This document shows positions 35,371 through 48,800 of a stretch of 64,000 nucleotides of DNA, piece by piece (position 1 is the first letter of the stretch; each line of letters starts with the position of its first letter). The position numbers and the translations under genes were made by a program. The notes beneath the pieces are model-generated. The model was given only the letters and a program-made list of their open reading frames with translations, made no database searches and was not told the origin of the DNA. This stretch comes from Haemonchus contortus (lineage: Eukaryota; Nematoda; Chromadorea; Rhabditida; Trichostrongylidae): assembly GCA_000469685.2 (NCBI GenBank), contig LS997564.1, positions 42,612,240-42,676,239 of the forward strand, written 5' to 3'.

Positions 35371-35767
35371 CAAAAAATCAATGCAACAATGGGTGATGGG
35401 TGCAAAGTCCACGTCCACGGGCGTCCGTCGTTATCGACCCCAGGGTGGATGTGGTCAAAGTCAGAACGGGAACTCACTTGCTGGTTACTGTACGCCCATT
35501 TCGTCGGGATAAACTCTGGGCTACACCCTGCAGCCAGGAACAAAATGAGGATCAATGGTTACATCATAGGAATGGCAGTCGATAGTTGAAGAAGACGGGT
35601 TCCCCTGATTTTGTTTAGAGTAGGTGAAGAAGAGGGAACCTGAACGGAGGAAGGTATTGAAGGGCACGAGAAGGTGAAGTTGGTAAGAGGATGGGAACAG
35701 AACAAACGAATTCCATCTTTTCTGTTTTTAGGTTTCCTTGTCGCTTCTTCCAACAATCTCCTACTGT
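35371..35767 (+). repeat. Dispersed ~400 bp repeat, copy 2
   Basis: Direct relative of 18638-19055 (shared TCGACCCCAGGGTGGATG and TTACATCATAGGAA). The two copies differ by substitutions and small indels. It is followed at once by the 20-bp tandem array. Confidence 0.85.
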
Positions 35768-35776
35768 TCCTGGACC

Positions 35777-35918
35777 AGTATGCCGGCACCTGCGCTAGTA
35801 TAACGGCCGGCACCTGCACTAGTATGCCGTCACCTCTGCTTTAGTATGCCGCCACCTGCACTAATATGCCGGCATCTGCACTAGTATGCCGGCAGCGGCA
35901 CCAGCATGCCGACAGCTG
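35777..35918. repeat. 20-bp tandem repeat array
   Basis: Seven degenerate copies of AGTATGCCGGCACCTGCACT with one 24- and one 22-bp unit. Copy 1 of the neighbouring dispersed repeat has no such array. Confidence 0.9.
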
Positions 35919-37734
35919 ATGGTGGAACACTGAGAATAGGCATGGATCTTTGCCAGCTGACCGAGAAGATCACTGGAACAAGGATGATGGCATGATGAAC
36001 ATATCGATGACATGCCTTTAAGGGATTTTGGAATAGCGTTTTAAAACGGAATACTTAGCCCTAGTGAATGTATGAAAATTTTTTGATTCTGCCCTTGAAG
36101 CACCTTCTCTATCAATTCTCAAATCTCAATATATATCTCAACAATCTATAATATATCTCAAAAAATGGAACAGGCGAATGGAACAAAAATGAAAAATGGT
36201 GGTGGGAAGTATTCTGGGGTGTTGAAGGGGGGGGGGGGGGCTGTAGGACCATGCCACGGTTCCGCAAAACCGTATCCGGCAGAGCAATTCTTGCTAAGTT
36301 GGTACTATTTTCGGAAAGTTTTGCGTCCCCCTGTCAACCGTTTCTAGAAGTGGCCACCACCTTCGCAAACTTAGAAGTATGATTACACTGGTGCAACCAG
36401 TTGATTACTATCGTCATCCGAATGCCGAACACAAGATCGTCTGTCCCACAGCATTTAGCAGATGTTGTACATCCAAGTTTTATCTGATTTTAGAAAAAAG
36501 ACTTGTCCCCACAAATGCATGCCACTCACCTTGTGAGAAGCACGAATCAGCCAATACTGTATTATTCTAAACGAAGTATCAGGGAGATACGAGCGCTGAA
36601 CGCCATCGTTTTGTTGACGGGTCAAACCTTCTAACATTGTAGAGCTACAACCCTTGCTGATAATCGAATCCAGGTTGCAAAATTTCCAATGCCCACAACT
36701 AGACGAACTCCTAGGGATGTCTTCTGTAGATAAGGAAATCTGCAAAACTCGAAAACCTTTTTCCAACATGGTGCCATCGGAAACCAAATTCCCTCTGATG
36801 ACAATAGCGACTCTTGTGAATGACTCATATCTTCAGGTAAAGAATTTCTACCTTGAGTTCTACTGGTCGGTTGGTACCATCACTTGCTGGGTGGTGACGA
36901 AGAATCTACAAAGTTACGGTGAGTGGTTCCCCTTCCGATCACCTGCGTGCCCTGGGGGGTCTCGAACTTTAGTGGGTTGATAGAGCCGTTTGGTCGGATA
37001 GTCACAGGTTGTTGTGGTCCTTTCAGGCTCTGAAGAAGGCGATGTCGCCGGAACGTCAGCCTAATAACGCGCATTTACAAACCTCGCAAAGAGTTCAAAA
37101 AAAACAACAACAATGGACTCAGTCAGACAGTTATCCCGAGATTTATAGAAAGCCGCACATGGAAATGAGCAATGATTTGTCATCTCATATACGCCTTGGG
37201 AACAGCCCTGATTGTCAGAACACAATACGTGTTTTATAAATATTTTTATTGCTTCGAAACGCCGAAAGCGGCTATCACACAACCTGATCTTCTATTTTTA
37301 ATTCACACATCAATAGCAAAAAAATAAGTTACTATGCTCCATGTACATTCTATAGACACTAGTCTAGACCATGAATAATTACTAAAACAACCTTTTAAAT
37401 CTAAACGTTGTCAAGATACAAAATTACAAATGAAAAATAGCAACCAATGAGTAGCTGAAGGATGATAAGCAAAGACTAGCTGCTGGCAAACAAACATTAT
37501 TATACAGTAGATGATTAAACTTGGGATGAAAGCTGACCATTCACGCCCAGTTGCCTATTCAATAAACAAAAGTAACGAAACAAATGAACAAATGATCGGA
37601 TTAGAAAAGTTCTACCACAGACGCTCGAGTGGAATGTCTCAAACAATACTTGGCTGCACGAGGAAATCCAAACAAATGACAGAAACTGGCCTACATTCAT
37701 CAGATCTGACGGAGGTGACAAGGGGTGCCACGGC
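35919..37734. other. 3' flank of PI4KA, no further gene recognised
   Basis: Contains a run of 14 G at 36227-36240 and the hammerhead-like motif at 37027-37062. Open frames are short and unassigned. The PI4KA 3' UTR probably lies in the right-hand part, but no poly(A) signal was fixed. Confidence 0.5.
37027..37062 (+). other. Hammerhead-ribozyme-like motif (degenerate)
   Basis: GGCTCTGAAGA, a GGCGA-TG-TCGCC stem, GGAAC, then GTCAGCC. CTGANGA and GAA are core hammerhead positions, GTC is a classical cleavage triplet, and GGCT/AGCC could close stem I. The residue after GAA is C where A is conserved, so activity is doubtful. Such minimal hammerheads are known from Penelope-like elements; no Penelope coding sequence was recognised here. 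Confidence 0.3.
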
Positions 37735-39890
37735 TTAATAAGGAATTTCATTCTGTATGTACTGTAATTGATCGTACATTTTGCTCCTGATGTTAAGAAA
37801 GCAGTTCGTAATGACAGAATGCATATATCTGGAAAACAAACTGTAAAGGTCAAAAATCTTTGTCTGTCTTGGTTTTGAATTCAGACAGGACAAATGCAGA
37901 TTTAGGTACCAACAAGTCCGCCCCTACCTCGAATAGTTTAATGGATTCTCAGTCACCCCATGCCTGAACAGGGAAGGCATTGATGAGGTTAATCCTAACC
38001 TGCATCAATAAGACTGAAAAATCCAGAAAACATGGCTTCACTCAGGAAACACTCTTTTTTGACCGTGCCAGGGGTCCTTAACAAAGTTAAGGGGATCAAT
38101 CCATGTATAATATCATCAATTCTGTAATAAAGGATAGAGATAGACATGAAGACGAACGGGTTTTCGGGTGCTGAAATCAAAGAAGGGAAAATGATTTCTT
38201 TTCCCCTCGCTTGATCGAAAACAATCACAAACATGGAACATTCCGCTATATGAATGGGTTTGGATGCCATAAACGAAGTAATTAGGAAGGGAAGTTTCCA
38301 TACGGGAAAAGAAAGGTAGATAGAAAACCTAGGGCACCCATAAGGAACTGGTGATGGAAATAGTCTAACCGAGCCTGAAAAATTTCGTATGCGAGGATGA
38401 GAGACGGTGTAGGGATTATGAAAGTGATCTTCGAGGGTAAAGCGGGAGGGTAGTTCCTCTACTCCTTTCATGGTAAGGTTTTATCATGTCAAAGGGTGAA
38501 AACAGACAATCGACATGATGAGGATCAGGAGCAACCGATTAGACCACTGATGAACCCTCTTACAAATCGACATGGCAATACCCACACCATCCCCACTACT
38601 CATACATGCAATAAGGATGTCAAAAGCTTGCTTAAAGTGCTATCTGGATGTCAAAAAGGTGGTGCATAACAAAAAAATCAGAATGATCAAGAATTGTAAC
38701 ACTTCCGTACAACGAAAAACCCGTAAATATAAATAAAATAAATAAAATGAAAGTTCGTGAAGGAAAATGAACCGACACCAGTGCAATTACGAACCTTGCT
38801 GCATCTCTCTCGTTCATTTCAGGAGCGAAACGTGCTCGTAGCTGCTGAATAGTTTTACCACGGAAACACGGAAGCCCGGTGTCAAGCATCAAAGATACCA
38901 GCGACACGAAAGCCTGTGATTCCAAAATGTAGGAGAAATAGCAATACAAACGAGAAAAGGTTGAACAAATATTGCTCACTTTTTGATAGGGCCTAACAGC
39001 CAGGTAGGCCTGCACACAGAGCGTAGCAAACTGGCGGAACGGGGTCGCTTCCATCTTACCACCCATGATCGCCACCATTTCTTCGCTTAGCTTGAAATCT
39101 GGTTCAAAACCGAGATTTCCTCCCGGACTGCTCTCGAACATGAAGCCAAAGTCTGAGGACCAGCTATGAAATCGATTTACTACTTGATAATGGTGAAAGT
39201 TCCTACCTATATGTATGATATGGCCATCTAAATCGATCATGATGTTGCCGTTATGTCTATCCTTGATTTGCAATAAAAAGCTGAACACTGAGTAGCCGGC
39301 CATGCTTCGAACGAAATTCCGACGCGCTTCCTATCATTCAAAAGCTCGAAACAAAAAAAAGGTGATAAATAACATCAGATAAATATCGCGAAAGTGAGTA
39401 AAAACCATAGTCTGTTGCAGAAATGGGTGAGAAATACAAATTCGGAAAAGAACCTGGAATGATTCGCTGCTCTCATCGCCGTAGGTCGTCTTGAAATATT
39501 CATATAGCCCTAAAACATCTCATATAATCGTACATCGTCATCGCAAGTAATATCGTATATAGTACTCATGATAAGCAAGTGTAAAGATGTCTATGCGAGT
39601 CGTTACACTACAAAATTTGGAGAATTCTAGGTAAACAAAGCAAAGAGTTCAAGAAACTTTAAAACATGGTTCAGAAATAATCAAGGCAACAAATGAGAAG
39701 AATTCGAACATAAAAATTACTTATCAAAATTTCTGACGAACGTCGCCATTAAAGAAAACAGAACCTTCAAAAAGTATTATGAAATCAAAACAAGAACCAA
39801 CCGAAATCAGTTTGACGTCCAAGTTGATCTCGACTTTTCGAATTGGGCACACATTCGATCACTCCACATCCCGGTGATGTTGCCACTACC
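37735..39890 (-). CDS. PI4KA: PI4KA exons: kinase C-lobe and C-terminus
   Basis: Six exons. 39890-39802 begins [12 protein letters not shown]. 39509-39454 ends GDESSESFQ. 39330-39207 carries the catalytic loop D-R-H-N-G-N. 39152-38980 carries the D-F-G-F activation start and GGKMEATPF. 38913-38795 has [12 protein letters not shown]. 37828-37735 ends Q-N-E-I-P-Y then TAA, the terminal I-P-Y seen in PI4KA proteins. No active-site residue is lost, so the gene looks functional. Confidence 0.95.
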
Positions 39891-42800
39891 CTGCAAAGAA
39901 GTCACCAGCTCAACCATTACACATTTCTCAGAAGTGATCCCTTTTTTTTTGGAAAGAGAGAAGGCTGTATGGAGTGATTGGAAACTCCCTGTACCATCGA
40001 AAAGACCAGCATCTCCTAGGCAAAACTGAATAGAGCAAGTAGAGTTCCCTTTGTAAAGATCCAACACTAGGCAAAAACTATCCGATACTCCAAGTTTCCA
40101 GTACTAGACTAATCAAGAGTTCGTGTCGGCTGCGGAATAGCTGCCTCTAGGTGAAGATTTCTAATTTTACAGAAGATCATCCCCTACACTGCGGTGCTCG
40201 AGGAATTTGTAAGTCTCCTTCAGTGCAACATTGTGTAAGGGTCTAGCGGGGTACGGTATTGGGTCCAGTAACATCGATGTTGGGAGCAGGCGGTAGCCGA
40301 TGGAATTCCTAGATGAAAGCACTGATTACAGGCTGCGCGGAGAACAACGCGATGCGCTGGTATTCGAGGCAGACGACAGGACGAGGAACGGCGGATCGCA
40401 CCCACGGCCTCGGGCTCAGGACGTCTTCCGCTCCCGGCTGCTGCCCCGTCGATCGACTCCATGGCCGTACGCGACTGCTCATTTGTGCTACCTATGTAAC
40501 CTATTTGCGCCTATTCGTTATCCTGTATTTGCGACCTGTAATTATGCTATGCTTGTTAATAAACTCTTGTAAGACTTTCGCGTCCTCACACTGTTAGCAG
40601 CGAGTGGTTCCACTCCTGCGAGCATGGTGAGTTCTTTTCAAAACTTTGTTTTTTTCTTTTTCTTCTTTGAACTCGCGAGTAACTTTTTTCCTGTGAGAAT
40701 ACTCCTCATTTCTTTTGATCAGCGCGCATTTCGCTCTCTCCTTCCTCCCTCCTATCTCTCTTTTCTTTTTTGATTACCTCGAGGCTAAAATTCGATGAAG
40801 ATGACGGTGTAATAGGTTAAGTTCGTTGAGTGAAATTAAGTATGAGTTAGCGTTCAACGCTCGAAGAGTTTAAATCAGTCTTTGTGTCGATATAGGTGGT
40901 TTTTGTCTAGAGGTCTCGCCGGCAAGAGGCCAGAAGGCCTATAGCTTCAAGCAACTCGTCGTTGAATTTACCTTTTTTTTCATTTGCTCCTTTTGCTTGT
41001 ATTTTCATATTACCTGAATTCGGCTGGCATGGTACTCACCATCATGGGCTCTCCTTCAAGAATATGTCATTGGTGTTTTCGAAACTGCAAATTATTTTTG
41101 TTTCTTTGAGTTGCAAGGTATTACAACTCAGGCTTAGTGCGGAGCTCTCTTTCGTAACCGTTTGAGTTTCTTTTTGTCTGCTTTCTCTTTCTTCTCTTCG
41201 ATTTGATATTTTCATGCTTTCGCATCTTCAGTTTCCCATGCCTGGTCTGATTCTTACAGTTTCCCATCGCATTCCACGGCGGCTCCGTTATCTCATTGCG
41301 CATCTTGATGGAGCTCGCTGGTTGTTTTCGTAGAACGGTACGTCCCCAGCATGTTGCATAAACATCTGCCGCTCCGCGCTTCTTCCCATAGATATCGGAA
41401 AAGTTCATCATCCATCTCCTAGCCTACTAATATAAAATGGGGAACTGAACATTTCTTCCACTCAGACGCCAATTGTGTGCAGGCATGCCAATCACCCGTA
41501 GCGCAGGTAAGGCTTCAGCTGCATCCTCGGCTATTGCCCCAGTACCAGACTCTAAGATGGAAAGAGAAGGCGAGTTCTTCGGTTTTGATCTGTCCTTCAT
41601 GGATTCCTTAGATGACTGTACTCCGCTCCAAACCCGCGATGCTAAGGCCTTAAAGGACGCGACTTCCTCAGCTATTACGCAAGTGTGGGCCGACACCATG
41701 GCCACCACAGCGTTGCTTTTGCAAAAGATTAACGAGGGTAATTCGGTTCTTACGGATAAACTGAACGAGTCCTTCGCTGCGGTGGGGAAGCGGTTGGACT
41801 CTCTACCCACGATCGCTATGCTTCAGCAAGGTGTCGGGGTATCGAAGGTAACACCGTTTTCGTGGTCTGCCGACACGGAAGCTCAGTTCTCGGTATGGAT
41901 CCGTCGACTCGAGGACGTTATGCGCATGCGACCAGTACCGCTTACAAATGAACAGCAGGCCAACTTTTTAATCGGTCATCTGGATGGAGTGGCCAGGGAA
42001 AAGGTGGAGGAGCTCGGCGAAGAGGACCGCAAGGATTATGCAACCATTGTTGCACACCTCACGTCGTTCTTCGAGAGTCCACAACAGAGGTATGTGGCGC
42101 GCCAGAAACTCTCAGTATGCAGGCAAGAACCCGGCGAGTCATGTACGGCTTTCGCAAACCGTGTCCTCCATCTGGTCCGCGCCGCAACCTCCGGCCAGGA
42201 TATGGCCTCTCAGAAGGAAAGAGTTCTCGAGGAATTTGTTGCCCGGCTCCGGGCATCTCTTCCGCTCCGCTTCTCTCCCGGAATCCGCTACTTCGTTAAA
42301 TTGGATAACCCCACCTCTTTCAAACAAGCGGTCGCTAAGTCTTCGAGACATGGCTCGACAGAAGTAGGCTCCTGCATTATGTAAACCGAACGGCAGATAC
42401 ACGAACTGGTACACTCCCCGATGGGTGGCCCACCCGCACTTAGCTTGCCTCTCTGGAGAAAGGAGCAACTGCATATAGCCTGACGCAAGATCAAAAGAGG
42501 TGTAGTAACGAAGACCGGCCACACGCTCGAGTAGGCCCTCAATCCGGAGTAGGGGGTATCTATCCGGGATGGTAATCTCGTTTAGAGGCCGAAAGTCCAA
42601 ACAAACACGGAGCGAATCGTCTTTCTTCTTAACCAGAACCGTGTTATGGAGCCACGGGGTATCGCTTTCCACGATGTGGCCCGACTCTAGTAATTTATTA
42701 ATATGGTCGTCCAACTCTTTCTGCAGACGGGCTGGTACACGGGTGGGGCGATGGCGAGTGGGGGGTACCTCCGTAGTGGTTTTGATGTGAATGAGGGTAT

Positions 42801-45800
42801 GCTCATATGAGCCAAGATCATAGGACGAGAGAGATATGCGATCGCGGAATTCTTGAAGCAGGTCCCACAAACGCCGCCGTTGCTCCGGTGACACCTCTGC
42901 CCTAGAAAGGTCAATATCTAGCGGAGTTGATTCTGTTGTCTGAGATGTTTGCTGGAGCGGGGAGGGCTTTGGTGTAAATGAATAGATGTTAAGACAGTGC
43001 GGGAGCTCCGCGAACGTACCGTCGGGAAGTTCCACCACCGGTAGAGCAGATGCGAGTTGCTGGCCCTTGTAGATGACCTTAGGGGTTTTTCCTCCGACCG
43101 TCTGCCCCCCCACTACTCATCCGAGGACGGACGTGTTTATGGTAAAGGGAGGGTCTAGCGGGGTACGGTATTGGGTTCAGTAAGATCGATGTTGGGAGCA
43201 GGCGGTAGCCGATGGAATTCCTAGATGAAAGCACTGATTACAGGCTGCGCGGAGAACAACGCGATGCGCTGGTATTCGAGGCAGACGACAGGACGAGGAA
43301 CGGCGGCTCGCACCCATGGCCTCGGGCTCAGGACGTCTTCCGCTCCCGGCTGCTGCCCCGTCGATCGACTCCACGGCCGTATGCGACTGCTCATTTGTGC
43401 TACCTATGTAACCTATTTGCGCCTATTCGTTATCCTGTATTTGCGACCTGTAATTATGCTATGCTTGTTAATAAACTCTTGTAAGACTTTCGCGTCCTCA
43501 CACTATTGTTCCATAGCTGAATTCGTGCTCGAAAATAGTAAACAAGTGGCTGTGAAAAAATTAAGAAGGGATAAGATTGGAAGAAGGGATTTAACTAAAT
43601 GCAAGTACCACTGGAGTTACCTGTATGGAAAGACGCAAACGGGAAGCCCAAGACCAGCCCAAACATTCTTCATTAGCTGCATCAGCTGGAGAGCCAACAT
43701 GTCTTGCCGGACATCATCTCCTACCTTAAATCAACTTTTAGTGGGAAACATTCTCATCATGAGGAATCTCTGGAAAACATTGATAACCAGTAATACCTTG
43801 AATATGGCCGCTTGCCAACATGTGCCACTATCGTTGATTTTTCGTAGCTCATTCAAATCAGCCCTGGGCGGCGGTGGCTTGCCTTTTTCTTGCGACTGCG
43901 CCTGAACATGACATCTATTAATAAATATAACAAAAAGACATTTCATTCGAGAAAGTTCATGCACCTCCAACCCGAGTCGCTCCAGTTCGTGCACGCCGCA
44001 TCGCTGAACTTTGAATCGAGCCAAGAAAGGAGCTTTGGCAGCACTATAATAAAACCATTGATACCGGGCTGTCGAAAGCGGTCACCAATCGAAGAAAAAT
44101 AAAGATAGGAATCTGGGCAATCCGAAAGCTCTAACATGTACCTCGAGTAGTAGTTTTCAAAAATCCAAACGTCACGCTTCATCAAGGAAGAATAAATAAA
44201 AATGAACTGCACCTTTGCATTGGTGTTCCGCTCGAATAATCTATTTCCAAAAGAAACGCTTCCGGATTCGATGGGAGGTAGGTGATGGTCTCCAGTTTTA
44301 CCTGAAAGATTTCTTAGCTTCAGAGCAGAGTGTTCAACGCAGACCGATCGCCATCGTGTCAATCGCCTATCAGGATCAGAGATGCATCAGTGCGTGAGTT
44401 TTTCATGGTGGACACTTCAGAGACAACCTAATCTACCAATAACCATAATCAATCAATCAATCAATTAATCAATCAATCAAATTGAGATTATTAGCCCAAA
44501 CGTGAACTGTGAGCCTCCTTCGAGTCAGATTCAAGCCTATTCGAGTAAGTGGCAAGCAATATGGCGGTATCGCATGTCTGAAGTTGTGCCGCAGAACCCA
44601 CAAAAAAGTCACTGTGCTTTCGCACTTGTTTAGTGAGTATGACGATGCGTCATTGAGAAGGGCGATGGGGTTGTATTTGATGAAGTTTGACACTTTCGAC
44701 ATAATTGAGCTGCTAATACATCATATAGATGTAGAGGAAAGTAACAGAATCACCACGACGGGACCAATTCTCCTTGACGTCACCTTGTCTGATGAATTTG
44801 AATTAAACATTATAACCTGAAGCCTATACACCATGCCCCTTCATCGAAACTGATTACCAAGATATTTTTGCACATCACATATGTTATCAAAAAGTAGGAA
44901 TATGAAACAGAAACTTTAGAAATACTCAGGAATAAGTGTGAGACGCGCGAAGTAGAAATAAATTAAATTAAAATCAATACGTAAACGTAAAGAAATCATA
45001 ACGAACAATAATCGTAACGAACAAAAAGCCAATCTGTTCCAAAATGCGTTTTTTCCCATATTTCCATTCATGTATGTAGATGGTAGGATTACATTCTCTT
45101 GAAGCTCTTATTCCCTTAGACGCTTGTTAAAGCTTATGCTAGTTCTCGAACATAACTTTATCTGAAGAACTGACTGTTTACAGAGAAATATTTCATAGCA
45201 TCAATGGCCACGTAACCTGGCTGTCTATAAGCTTCACGTAACGTCATTGAAGGGGCTGCTAGTCCCTATGGATTGCGACTCATATCCTATGATAACCATT
45301 CCGGCTTTTACTCAATACCAGGTTGTTCTTCCTTATTCGGCTCTCCTGCAATCCCACAGCGAATCTTCGACACGTCGCAATGATGAATCACCCGATAAGC
45401 CGTGCCACTACAGGCACCATCAGTTATTTCTTTCTCAGCTTTCTATTTTTCTGCTTACCATTCAGGCCTCATTCTGCTTCGCAGCAACTAGCAAGAGCGA
45501 TATTGGGAGATCCAGACCTCGATCTACGTTTGACGAGCGGTTAAGTGACCCGTGACTCCAACTCCTAGCATTAATACCGCTGTGGCTTCCTGAAGAGAAG
45601 AAGGGGCACTACTTCACTAGGTATATTCTGTTTTTTCGAACTAAATGGCACAGAAGAGGAGAGAACTACAATTTGAGGTATCGGCCAGCTTCAGAATTGC
45701 AAAATGGAAATACAGCAGCTGAAAAAGCATCAATAAATAGATAGAGAAACACCTCTTACCTCAGCCAGCGCTTTGAGACAAGCCTTCTTTCTGGCATCGC

Positions 45801-48800
45801 CTTTCGGAAAAGGCTTGATTGTGCCGGAGATTGCAGTCAGCCGATGAAACAATGTAAACTCTGCTTCATGGAAACGGCGAGCGGCACCTTCGAGCTGACT
45901 GGTGGTCTGAATAGCAAACTTCACAAATACCACCGCGACAAGAGCGATAAAACTCAGAAGGCACAACCTGTATATCATGACATTAGGAAAAAATTTGTGG
46001 CACCGATATGAATTACAGACCTTTTTGATGATATCATTGAGAGCATCGAAGAGTACAGGATCTTTATTCTTGCTATCTTCATCTGTATACATATTCGTTT
46101 CCATATTCCAAATCAATTGATGGGCCAAAAGCTGTGAGTGTCCAGCTAGCCATACGATCAGCTCAGCTACATAACCCATCTGAGGAAGGTCAATACTTCA
46201 TGAACGGAGTCAGATTTAAGCAAAACTCACGGTATCATGTCTGATTGCTTGGACCAACTGTGGGATGTACATCAGGAGCGCGTCAGCAGGATAGGAACGT
46301 AACACTCGAACTGCATACTGTACTGTGACTGGATGGAGAGGATACTGTCGGGGAGTAAGCAGAGAAAGCGCCATTACCGGAGAGCATGTAGCCCATGTGA
46401 GCACATGAGCAATCTAAATAGCAGCGTTTCTGTTATACTCATCACTTTCAAAAATCGAATGAAAAACAGGCTATTCATTCTTACGTCAGTGTGTTCGAAC
46501 ACAGTTGTGTCCCCAAGAAACAGAGGCAGAGCGTCTGGAAGGTGTGAAACCGCTTCCGGTTGCAGCCGAACCATCTCCTGTATGGTGTCGCGAAGAGTTG
46601 GGCAAGTGCGGAACCTGAAGACAGAGAATTCGAAGACAGAGAAAATGGATGAGTACATACTTGGAAAAAGCCACTTACCTTGTTGGGAGGTATACAGCTA
46701 GTTCAGGTGAGATTTCCCAAGCCAGTTTCGAGTTTTCTTTCAGTACCCGAGTTTCAACTCGGATTTCTGAGCATGAAAAATTACTTATATGATATGATAA
46801 TTAAACCCTAGAGAGACGCTATTGTTGATATAGGTCAAATTCCACATATCATCTTTGTTTTTACATCCGCGCACACCCTTTTTATCCACCCTCAGACCCC
46901 TTTCTCGAACTACTTATCACATCCATGAGCTACGGCATGCTACTATTTCTCTCTCTCAAAAAAAAAAAAACAAAAAACAAAACAAATATAGCGTCATAGT
47001 GAAAACCGTTAGTAGTGGAGATGGGTGGCGTACTGCATCAACTGTTAGAAAGAAAGAAGGGATAAAGGAAAGTCTTGCTCAAAGTCAAAAAGGGATAAAG
47101 GAAAGTCTTGCTCAAAGTCAAAAAAAAAGAAACAATCTAATGAAAAAACAAAACCATGACAATAAATCGATCAAGACATTCACCAGGCAACGTGCTTTTC
47201 ATCCATTGCTCCACCGGACCTACACCTTCCTCTGTTGATTCGCCCAGAGGATTAAGCCATGCGCACAGACGCTCTATTTCATTTCCCTAAACGTGTGGCA
47301 GTACAAAGCGAATGGCAGTACAAAGCAAACCAGAGATTTAAAACGAATTCTTGAGTAGTAGGGAATACAAGAAGAAATTCAAAGATTTTTGCTCGAGAGG
47401 CTTACGAATGATACGCAATGTCAAGCGCCGGGAATGCTTGCCGATTTCTAAAGGAAAACGCTCAATATGGGAAGCACTATACCATGACTTTGAGATCATC
47501 CATACCACCCAGTGAGAAGCTAGCAAATGGGAGTCAAAATAATTAAGACCTCAATGAAACAGAAAGCCCATGCCGCTCCAACCCCGATCTGTGATAGGCC
47601 AGCACTCGCAAAACTTGATTCCCTTTGTCTTTCCTATGCTTGAGAAAGTTCTACAGATCTCCGAAACACAAAATTTAGAAAAAGTAGGAAAGTAGGAAAA
47701 TGAACTCACTACGAGTAATAGAATGAGGTTTCTCCACCTTAGGAACATTTTAACCTGCTTCTCCACATCCATCGAATTTTTTCCATTCGATATGAATTTA
47801 CGTGAGACACCTGGAAAATTATTTTGGAGAGACAATTCAATTGAAACGTCAAGACGCTGACCCTGGATATTTAGAATGGTGAGAATCCAAAATTATAGAA
47901 GACAAAGACAGAAAGGCATAAAGACATGCTAACACAAAAAGATCGAAGCGGAGTGATGTTTCTTTTCATGAGTCGGTAAAATTCAATCTGATATGCATAT
48001 ACGTGGGTTTTGAAAGCCAGAATTTTTCAAAATTTGCTAAGTGTGTGACTCTCCTCAGGAGCAGTATGATCGAAGATTTAACAAATATTTACAACATTGG
48101 CAAAGCAAAATAGAAAGAATGTGAAGAAAAACAGTAAAGTAAGCAAAAACCAAAAAATCCAAACCAAGCAGAAACTTACTCCCACGAGTGGATGTTATGG
48201 CATTTTTCGACAACGTCAGAGTATTCACATAGTGCGTGCTAGACGACGATGCAGCATGCCATGTCTGACTAGAAGACCTGCAAATCTTAATTATCTTCAT
48301 TGTACGTGGAAATCATCGCTTTCACCATTAACAACAATACGGAAAAATAATGATAGCGAATTTCTCCTAACTTTCCTAGAGATTGTCGTGTTTCTCAAGC
48401 TTTTCATGTATTAAATCGAAAGAAGACACGAATCTGTTTGACATACCGATTTCCCAATTGCTCCACGTACGGCTCTATCTGGTTCAAAGTTGGCGTTATT
48501 CCAAGCTCATTATCTGAATAAATGTTCCAAGAATGCGCTGCAACTTAACGTTCTGTGAAACAAAAATGCATCCCTCAGAAACTCAAAAGACTCAAAGCAA
48601 TCCACCGATTTTTTGTCAATTTCACACTACATACCAGGAGGCTCATTACTTTCGCCGATTATAGACTAAATCGAGCAGTAAAACTACTCGGAGCCGAATT
48701 ACTACTTAATGGTACTTAGCAAGTAAAGGAAGTGAATGTAGCCGACCAGAAGTTGGAGTGCCATAACAGAGGAAAAACCGTGGTTCTACCTTTTGTTAGG

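Larger units (their letters stand above)
40235..43504 (+). mobile_element. Rearranged gypsy-type LTR retrotransposon in a PI4KA intron
   Basis: Two directly repeated LTRs (40235-40592 and about 43150-43504) flanked by a candidate 5-bp duplication ATTGT (40230-40234 and 43505-43509). Between them, gag reads on + (41473 to about 42350), but an RT fragment reads on - (43113 to about 42360). Most of pol is missing. A purine tract AAAGGGAGGG abuts the right LTR. It lies in the intron between PI4KA exons 43724-43621 and 39890-39802, antisense to the gene. Confidence 0.88.

Noticed and set aside
40160..40185. GTAGGGGATGAT on the - strand, resembling the V-G-D-D start of a PI4KA kinase exon
   Set aside because: Followed at once by a stop and not by the R-Q-D-M motif. 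The true V-G-D-D exon is at 43724-43621.
44509..44820. 103-codon + strand frame in a PI4KA intron
   Set aside because: No family resemblance; an antisense frame is also open. Left unannotated.
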